From positions 44,327 through 108,326 of the forward strand of contig NZ_MDKC01000009.1 of the NCBI RefSeq assembly GCF_001712755.1: a stretch of 64,000 nucleotides of DNA. Reading direction: 5' to 3'. This stretch comes from Gottfriedia luciferensis (GTDB lineage Bacteria > Bacillota > Bacilli > Bacillales > Bacillaceae_G). Below, piece after piece: positions 59,212 to 64,000 of this stretch (position 1 is its first letter; each line of letters starts with the position of its first letter). Both the position numbers and the translations under genes were made by a program. The notes beneath the pieces are model-generated. The model was not told the DNA's origin, did no database searches, and saw only the letters and a list, made by a program, of their open reading frames with translations.

Positions 59212-59907
59212 CTATTTAAAATTTTTATCAAGCCAATTCAATATGTCGTTTTTCATACTAGTTGTGATTGTATGATTTACATCCTTATACTTAAGAAAAT
59301 CTATATAATAATGATGATTTGTTTTTAAAAAATCGAGTTGCCCACCAATTGGAATAACTAGATCCTGTTCGCCATGTAAAAATAAAACAGGCTTTCTTAT
59401 CGTACTTTTTTTATATTTTGGATCATATATCACAAACTTTTCCAATTCACTATCATTTAATGGTTCTCTTCTATCTTTTATACGAAAATCCTGCTCAGAA
59501 TAAATATAAGAACTTGATCCATTAATATTAATTAGCCCGGCATAACTATTGTTTGAAAAAAACATTCCACTTGCAATGAAACCACCCATTGAACTGCCTA
59601 ACAGAATCGTATTTTCTTTTTGTAAATTAAGCTGATATATCATTTCATCTTCTTCATCAATTGTTTCAAATATCGATTTCCAAAAATATGTTTGTAAAAT
59701 CTCTTGATCGAAATGGTTATTTAGAGCTTGTCTGGAATCATGGTATTTAATTTCGGGAATAACAACTTTAAATCCTAATTCAGATAGCTCATTGCCAAGT
59801 TTTATTTGTGATTCAATCGTTGAACCCCAACCATGAAACATGATGATTGTTTCTTTCCTACTAAATATATTTGGGGTTATTTCATAATAATTAATCATTT
59901 TTAGCAC
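59212..59907 (-). CDS. Alpha/beta hydrolase, YtmA-like
   Basis: 231 residues. The oxyanion region FHGWGSTIES, nucleophile elbow GSSMGGFIASG (Ser about 119), the acid in FLHGEQDLVIP and the catalytic His in DVNHTITTS give a complete hydrolase triad. It resembles prolyl-oligopeptidase-family esterases such as B. subtilis YtmA. The substrate is unknown. It precedes the small helix-hairpin-helix gene by 13 bases. Confidence 0.87.
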   Translation of the reverse strand: MLKMINYYEITPNIFSRKETIIMFHGWGSTIESQIKLGNELSELGFKVVIPEIKYHDSRQALNNHFDQEILQTYFWKSIFETIDEEDEMIYQLNLQKENTILLGSSMGGFIASGMFFSNNSYAGLININGSSSYIYSEQDFRIKDRREPLNDSELEKFVIYDPKYKKSTIRKPVLFLHGEQDLVIPIGGQLDFLKTNHHYYIDFLKYKDVNHTITTSMKNDILNWLDKNFK

Positions 59908-60093
59908 CTAAATTTCATTATTTTCTATCGTAATATTAAATCATTCTAATAATAACAAAATTATTTGAATTTTGAATTGCCATATTTAAAAAAATGCTAT
60001 AAAATACTTTTGTTTGTATACAATGATATTATCTTTAAAATTAATTTTTTGCCTATTTACTTCACGCGGAAAAAATCGAGGATGTGTATATCA

Positions 60094-60690
60094 ATGGTTC
60101 ACCATTTAAACTTACTAATTAGTCACTATGGTTATTTAGGCATCATTTTAGCATTAATAGGAGGAATTATAGGATTACCACTACCAGATGAAATTCTTTT
60201 AGTATACATAGGTTATAATGTATTTATAGGTAGATTATTATATTTACCTTCAATAGCTTGTGCGATGATTGGAATCATTTGTGGAATCTCATTAAGCTAT
60301 TTACTTGGATACATATTTGGTTTACCTTTACTTAATAAATATGGACCAAAAGTTCATATTACAGAGAAAAAAATTGAAATGACAAAAAGCTTATTTACAA
60401 AATTTGGACCATATATTCTTATAATAGGATTTTTTATACCCGGAGTCAGGCATTTAACTGCTTATTTTGCTGCCATTAATAAATATTCGTATAGAAAATT
60501 TGCAACGTTTGCATTTATTGGAGCAATCCTTTGGGGATTCACTTTTATAACATTAGGAAAAATTTTTGGTGAAGAATGGGATAAAGTTGCGTCTATTTTT
60601 GCAAAGTATAGTTTAGTCATTTTTCCAACTGCCTTATTGATTGCGATTGTATTCTTTTTCCTATATAGAAAACGATTAACTACAAATTAG
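60094..60690 (+). CDS. DedA/VTT-domain membrane protein
   Basis: 198 residues from the ATG at 60094; in-frame upstream codons (to 59965) are not preceded by a good ribosome site, and the ATG at 60082 overlaps GAGG. The DedA features are LIGGIIGLPLPDEILL, FTKFGPYILIIGFFIPGVRHLTAYFA-type segments, where FIPGVRH carries the conserved Gly and Arg, and NKYSYRKFATF. Members flip or transport undecaprenyl phosphate or phosphatidylethanolamine; B. subtilis UptA is one. Which activity applies here is open. Confidence 0.88.
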   Translation: MVHHLNLLISHYGYLGIILALIGGIIGLPLPDEILLVYIGYNVFIGRLLYLPSIACAMIGIICGISLSYLLGYIFGLPLLNKYGPKVHITEKKIEMTKSLFTKFGPYILIIGFFIPGVRHLTAYFAAINKYSYRKFATFAFIGAILWGFTFITLGKIFGEEWDKVASIFAKYSLVIFPTALLIAIVFFFLYRKRLTTN

Positions 60691-60788
60691 AGTTAGGCAA
60701 CTATTAAAAAGACGAGGCATTGTGATTGCTCATTTCTTTGATTTACAAGTCCAGTAATAGATTAAAACGTTAGTCAAAAAACACCGAA

Positions 60789-60815
60789 GGACCTTAGAAA
60801 AGGTCTTTTTTTTTG
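60789..60815 (+). terminator. Terminator
   Basis: AAGGACCTT region pairs with AAGGTCTTT, followed by a T-run. It is about 100 bases after the DedA gene. Confidence 0.7.
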
Positions 60816-60838
60816 TTTATTTTTATCGGTAATTTACT

Positions 60839-60866
60839 GGCAGTTTAGTTGCATAAGGAAAATGGT
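60839..60866. repeat. Palindrome-family copy / inverted partner of 62941-62953
   Basis: GGCAGTTTAGTTGCATAAGG here is nearly the exact inverse of the sequence at 62934-62953, with GGCAGTTTAGTTG (13 bases) perfectly matched. It also belongs to the TTAGTTGCATAA family described for this region. Confidence 0.55.
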
Positions 60867-60927
60867 TAATGGAACAACTTTTTAGTAGATAGTTATTTTC
60901 ATGGTATTTGAATAAGAAGAGATGATC

Positions 60928-61404
60928 TTATTCATTTAAATATGTTTCCCAATCGCAGTCTTCTATTTTAATAAAGTTGCCGTCTTCGTTTCTTTCGTAT
61001 GCACATAAAGGAGGTTCTTCAATAAAATCTAGAATGGAGTCATCGATATTTAGGATTACACCAATAGATATAACCTGAAAATTTTTGGAATCACCAAGAA
61101 ATTCATCATCTTCGAAACCACTTAATATTGACCAACCAGAGTCACCTTCGCCTTTCGAAACATCCCTTAGTAGAAAGTTAAACTCTCTTTTTTCAAGTAC
61201 ATCATCACTAACAATGACCTTTGTATCAAAATAGTAATCCCAATTTGAGGAATTTGGGTCATCATATTCTGTATCACAAATGTTTTCAATTCCAAATGCA
61301 ACTTCATCGCCAGCTTTTAAATCTTGTATTCAATAAGGTTTGTTATCTAGTTTTCCAATAAATTTTTGATCATCCATCTGAGTTATTTCGACCCAATTAC
61401 TATA
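60928..61404 (-). pseudogene. DUF2185 (Imm33-type) immunity-like gene, broken
   Basis: The minus frame 61404-60928 reads through a DUF2185/immunity-type domain: NWVEITQMDDQKF, then LKAGDEVAFGIENI, DSGWSILSGFEDDEFLGD and VILNIDDSILDF, ending ETYLNE. A TGA at 61330-61332 interrupts it where a Trp would fit (a TGG to TGA change), and the 5' end is cut off at a stop about 20 residues before. The 133 codons after the TGA are intact. The family guards cells against polymorphic toxins and often occurs in tandem arrays. No toxin gene is in the window. Confidence 0.75.
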
Positions 61405-61440
61405 TCATTTCTAATTCAACTTAACTCTAAAAATAATAAA

Positions 61441-61465
61441 GGAGCCGATCGATTGATCAGCTCCC
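61441..61465 (-). terminator. Terminator hairpin beside the intron
   Basis: On the minus strand, GGAGCTGATC pairs with GATCGGCTCC, then TTTATTATTTTT. It marks the side of the group II intron 3' end. Confidence 0.65.
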
Positions 61466-61469
61466 ATTG

Positions 61470-62100
61470 TTGTACAACCCCTCTCAGAACCGCGCTTGCA
61501 CTATTAATGCACACGGCTCCTCCAAGTTATCATTCATAGAATGTAGCAATCTTAAATATTGCTAATTCTACTATCCTTAATAGTTTTGTTTCCATTTATT
61601 CTACCTCTGTGTGTAGTAAATGTGTCCCTATTAAGGGTGATTCTTTGGTAGCAGCCTTTCCTCCATTGGCATTACCCAACTTCATAGGTACTACGCTGCT
61701 ATCCGGCTCCCTACATCGGCATTTGGTTTCCTTACTTGTTATCGTTTGTACACCATACTCTTCTTCTAAATGAAAAGACCAGTAGGGTCTCCCGAGTTGC
61801 CGTATCATATCAATGTATTACGTGCCAAGGTCTCTGACTCCGGAGAGGTTTTACCCTTCTTGCCTTTAATGAAAGGTAAAATGTTGCTTTCTGCTATGCG
61901 TAAGGCATCAGCCCTCTCGTTTTACTAACATTTCGAAGCTCAATCCCTTCAACCATTTGGCTTTCGGCCCGCAACCTAACTGTCTACGCTTAAAGACTAA
62001 AGTTACCTTTAGCCCTCCAAGACTCGCTACGAGTGAATGGCTAGTTCTTACTCGACGGGAATCCCACCCGCTATATGATACGACCTAGGCTCGGCCGCAC
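61470..62100 (-). mobile_element. Group II intron with deleted reverse-transcriptase ORF
   Basis: The minus strand starts with the canonical GTGCG (62100 inward) and continues through domain I-III ribozyme sequence; near the 3' end lies domain V, GAGCCGTGTGC through GCGGTTC (61487-61519), with the catalytic AGC and two-base bulge. Between them the intron ORF is reduced to a 21-codon vestige (61530-61595) that starts like group II intron reverse transcriptases, METKLLRIVELA, and then jumps to unrelated codons and a stop. About 1.5 kb of coding sequence is missing. The ribozyme may still be active if a protein is supplied in trans. The 3' limit is approximate. Confidence 0.85.
61487..61519 (-). 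ncRNA. Group II intron domain V
   Basis: A 33-nt hairpin: an 8-bp basal helix formed by GAGCCGTG with CGCGGTTC, a two-base AG bulge, and a TGCA-based upper helix. This is the catalytic centre and the best-conserved part of group II introns. Confidence 0.82.
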
Positions 62101-62122
62101 ACGCATGCGTTAGTTATATAAG
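62101..62122. repeat. Palindrome-family copy adjoining the intron 5' end
   Basis: GCATGCGTTAGTTATATAAG, related to the copies at 62558 and 63007. The intron 5' end lies directly next to it, so the intron may have inserted into a copy of this palindrome. Confidence 0.5.
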
Positions 62123-62187
62123 ATAATGTTGATAAATTATGAAACTAAGGAAAACACCTTAAAGTAGGTGCATCCCTTAGTTTTTAA

Positions 62188-62496
62188 TTATTCAAACTCA
62201 AATTTAATATAGGCATTTTCTAAGCCTATTAAATATTTTAATGTTTTACCTAATCCAAAGTTGTTCGGTAAATCCTTTTCTAAAACAAATGTTACATATC
62301 CTGCTTTGCCTGGTGTTAAATTGGTTAATTGAAGATGGTCATTATTATCGTAAATGTAAGAAATTATAAATTCATAGTAATCTTTTTCTTTGTCACTTGA
62401 ATTCAATCCAACATCGTATAATCTTACTCTTGCTCCTGCCCATATTTCCTCATCATCCTTAATATTAGACAATGGTATCCATTTTGACTTATTCAA
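62188..62496 (-). CDS. Hypothetical small soluble protein
   Basis: 102 residues starting MNKSKWIPLSNIKDDEEIWA, acidic overall, with VRLYDVGLNSS and YYEFIISYIYDNNDHLQLTN and a C-terminal LGKTLKYLIGLENAYIKF. AAGGGATG precedes the ATG at a suitable distance. No signal peptide or membrane helix is present. Size, acidity and position between a broken immunity gene and a small membrane protein make an immunity role plausible, but I do not recognise the family. A hairpin terminator (about 62142-62184) follows. Confidence 0.68.
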   Translation of the reverse strand: MNKSKWIPLSNIKDDEEIWAGARVRLYDVGLNSSDKEKDYYEFIISYIYDNNDHLQLTNLTPGKAGYVTFVLEKDLPNNFGLGKTLKYLIGLENAYIKFEFE

Positions 62497-62544
62497 TATT
62501 TCATCCCTTTTCTTGTTTTTTGATTAAACACTGAATCTGATTGC

Positions 62545-62577
62545 TTGTTGTACTATTGCATGAGTTAGTTGTATTAA
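62545..62577. repeat. Palindrome-family copy
   Basis: Contains GCATGAGTTAGTTGTATTAA (62558-62577) preceded by a degenerate left arm (GTTGTACTATT). It lies between the 62188 and 62611 genes. Confidence 0.5.
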
Positions 62578-62610
62578 ATTAAAAATATTATTAAAGGATT
62601 TTACGAAACA

Positions 62611-62868
62611 TTAAAATAACATATCTATACCTAAAATTAGTAAAAATAAGCCCAAAATAATATATACAATTTTTGTAACCCATACTGGCATTAATGGAAG
62701 AACCGTTCTTAAAAATTCATCAAACCAACCGTTACCTGCAATTACATATCTGCTATTCTTATCGTTTTCACGTTTTTCTTTAGTATATCTTAAACCCATT
62801 ATTATTAGTGTAATTCCAGAAACAATAAAGAATAAGCAAAATAAAAAAAATCCAATATCCACTTTCAT
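62611..62868 (-). CDS. Small two-helix membrane protein
   Basis: 85 residues: an N-terminal helix (FFLFCLFFIVSGITLIIMGL), a basic, Asn-rich loop, and a C-terminal helix (VWVTKIVYIILGLFLLILGI). AAGGGG lies six bases before the ATG. Two-helix proteins of this size occur among immunity genes for LXG-type toxins, but no specific family is recognised. Confidence 0.7.
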   Translation of the reverse strand: MKVDIGFFLFCLFFIVSGITLIIMGLRYTKEKRENDKNSRYVIAGNGWFDEFLRTVLPLMPVWVTKIVYIILGLFLLILGIDMLF

Positions 62869-62933
62869 TTATCCCCTTAAATTTAACAATAATTGCTGTT
62901 AAAAAACTTCTTTTTTGAATTTATTATACCATT

Positions 62934-63026
62934 CCTTATTCAACTAAACTGCCATTTAGCTTAATAAAAAAATCGGCTACAAAGCCGATCATGTTGTTCA
63001 ACTAAAGCATGAGTTAGTTGCATAAC
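62934..63026. repeat. Two palindrome-family copies and a terminator hairpin
   Basis: Copies at 62940-62967 (CAACTAAACTGCC left arm) and 62998-63026 (CAACTAAAGCATGAG then TTAGTTGCATAA) flank a minus-strand terminator at 62971-62989 (ATCGGCT / AGCCGAT plus T-run). This is most of the 346-bp gap 62869-63214. Confidence 0.6.
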
Positions 63027-63069
63027 ATAAGAAAATGTTGATGTAGTAAATGAGGTTATTTGTAGTACA

Positions 63070-63118
63070 AAAAAGGATAGAAATAGCAGATACTACTTCT
63101 GATTTCCTATCCTTCTTT
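63070..63118 (-). terminator. Terminator of the collagen-like gene
   Basis: AAGGATAGGAAAT pairs with ATTTCTATCCTT over a 17-base loop, followed by a T-run on the minus strand. Confidence 0.75.
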
Positions 63119-63214
63119 TTGTTTTAAAATGTTCGACATTTAAAGTACACACGGATACTTTGTATAATGCTTTATTTTTAAGTTCTTTTTATAGAATGCA
63201 TTTTCAAAGTCTAA

Positions 63215-64000
63215 TTAAATAGCAGTAGAAGCAGCTACTCCATAAACTGCACTTTGTGTCAAGTTACCAATCAGGAATAAAGATAACGCATCATTTCTTG
63301 CAAGTGGGTTACCAGGAATATTAGTGGTCCATGTTACAGTTGCAGGTGCTGGTGCATAAGGGGTAGCATTGGAGAAAAGTACGGGCTGTGGCCCTACATC
63401 TGTCGGTCTAATGGAAAAAATAAAGGTTCCGGACATAACGGCTGTATTAGTAAACGTAATTGTAGATATTATATTTGCAACTGCGGGTGCCACTGCATTA
63501 TTAATCACATTAACACATATTTGAAAAGTGTATGACCCAACTGGTAAGTTATTTATATTTACAGATGCTGTAAATCCGACTATGGTTCCTGTTGCTCCAA
63601 TAGTAATAGGGATAGTTTGAGAAGTTGCACCAGGTGAACCGACTATACGCTGAAAACCCGTAGCCGTCCCTTCAAATACAAAAATTTTTGTGGAAGTTAT
63701 CGGAGTTGGACCGGTTGGGCCTGTTGCTCCTGTCGCTCCAGCTGTTCCAGTTGCTCCTGTCGCTCCAGCTGTTCCAGTTGCTCCTGTCGCTCCTGTCGCT
63801 CCGGCTGTTCCAGTTGCTCCTGTCGCTCCAGCTGTTCCAGTTGCTCCTGTCGCTCCTGTCGCTCCGGCTGTTCCAGTTGCTCCTGTCGCTCCAGCTGTTC
63901 CAGTTGCTCCTGTCGCTCCAGCTGTTCCAGTTGCTCCTGTCGCTCCGGCTGTTCCAGTTGCTCCTGTCGCTCCAGCTGTTCCAGTTGCTCCTGTCGCTCC
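63215..64000 (-). CDS. Collagen-like Gly-X-Thr repeat protein, C-terminal part (partial)
   Basis: The minus frame is open from the right edge to a stop at 63215, about 261 codons; the start lies outside. The first ~95 visible codons are Gly-X-Thr or Gly-Thr-Ala triplets (GATGTAGAT units), then [10 protein letters not shown] leads to a non-collagen domain of about 160 residues ending [10 protein letters not shown]. The domain is Val/Thr/Ala-rich and beta-like. Such proteins (BclA-type) decorate the exosporium or spore surface, forming trimeric stalks. The identity is inferred, because the N-terminal targeting region is not visible. The tandem DNA is nearly identical between units. Confidence 0.85.
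   Translation of the reverse strand, partial: GATGATGTAGATGATGTAGATGATGTAGATGATGTAGATGATGTAGATGATGATGTAGATGATGTAGATGATGATGTAGATGATGTAGATGATGPTGPTPITSTKIFVFEGTATGFQRIVGSPGATSQTIPITIGATGTIVGFTASVNINNLPVGSYTFQICVNVINNAVAPAVANIISTITFTNTAVMSGTFIFSIRPTDVGPQPVLFSNATPYAPAPATVTWTTNIPGNPLARNDALSLFLIGNLTQSAVYGVAASTAI

Noticed and set aside
61596..61808. 70-residue open frame within the group II intron
   Set aside because: It lies in conserved ribozyme sequence just before the vestigial intron ORF; the reading frame is a by-product of structured RNA.

Overview
The window is about one third G+C, uses strong AGGAGG-type ribosome binding sites with several TTG starts, and carries many genes with close Bacillus subtilis counterparts: proI-yqjP-yqjQ, rnz, dinB/yqjH, yodT-S-R-Q, ydbS-ydbT, pdxK, a ywrD-like gamma-glutamyltransferase beside a ChrA pair, and a CwlC-type mother-cell amidase. 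This points to the chromosome of an endospore-forming Bacillaceae species. It cannot be named from sequence alone. No rRNA, tRNA, CRISPR array or prophage is visible.

Layout. 1-4.9 kb: a two-component system (regulator, then sensor kinase) followed by an ABC-2 exporter with two permeases, the last cut by the window edge. 5.3-12.3 kb: two overlapping exported-protein genes, an MDR oxidoreductase, an MBL hydrolase-TetR pair behind a perfect operator-like palindrome, a lysine permease under a lysine riboswitch, and pdxK. 12.38-14.21 kb: a segment with matching terminal inverted repeats and a perfect 8-bp target duplication but no recognisable transposase; it carries one unknown 414-residue gene and a broken membrane-protein gene. 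14.4-26.3 kb: mixed single genes (YdeI, nitroreductase, Rrf2, methyltransferase, drug exporter, FAD oxidase with a half-length MFS protein, PH-domain pair, deacetylase, and a HugZ-like protein behind a Fur box). 26.6-30.6 kb: aminotransferase, CoA transferase and M20 peptidase operon. 31-41.5 kb: the yqj-like block, a CBS/ACT protein, a PspA-type stress pair, RNase Z, an orphan BMP lipoprotein and a DsbA-like protein. 42-54.4 kb: oxidoreductases, regulators, transporters, a SET-domain protein, GGT with chromate-type transporters, CwlC-like amidase and DNA polymerase IV. 54.5-60.7 kb: a VOC pseudogene, truncated haemoglobin with a DCC thiol protein, a glycosyltransferase and a DedA protein. 60.8-63.2 kb: a decayed accessory patch with a broken immunity-type gene, a group II intron that has lost nearly all of its reverse-transcriptase ORF, two small unknown genes and several copies of a short palindrome. 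63.2-64 kb: the C-terminal part of a collagen-like Gly-X-Thr surface protein running off the edge.

The most unusual content is non-coding. Two intergenic loci 8 kb apart carry tandem arrays of a related 52-bp hairpin-forming unit. A third locus carries a roughly 20-bp tandem repeat. The transposase-less element at 12.4-14.2 kb and the small palindromes around the immunity-like genes are the best candidates for undescribed mobile or cassette-like structures.
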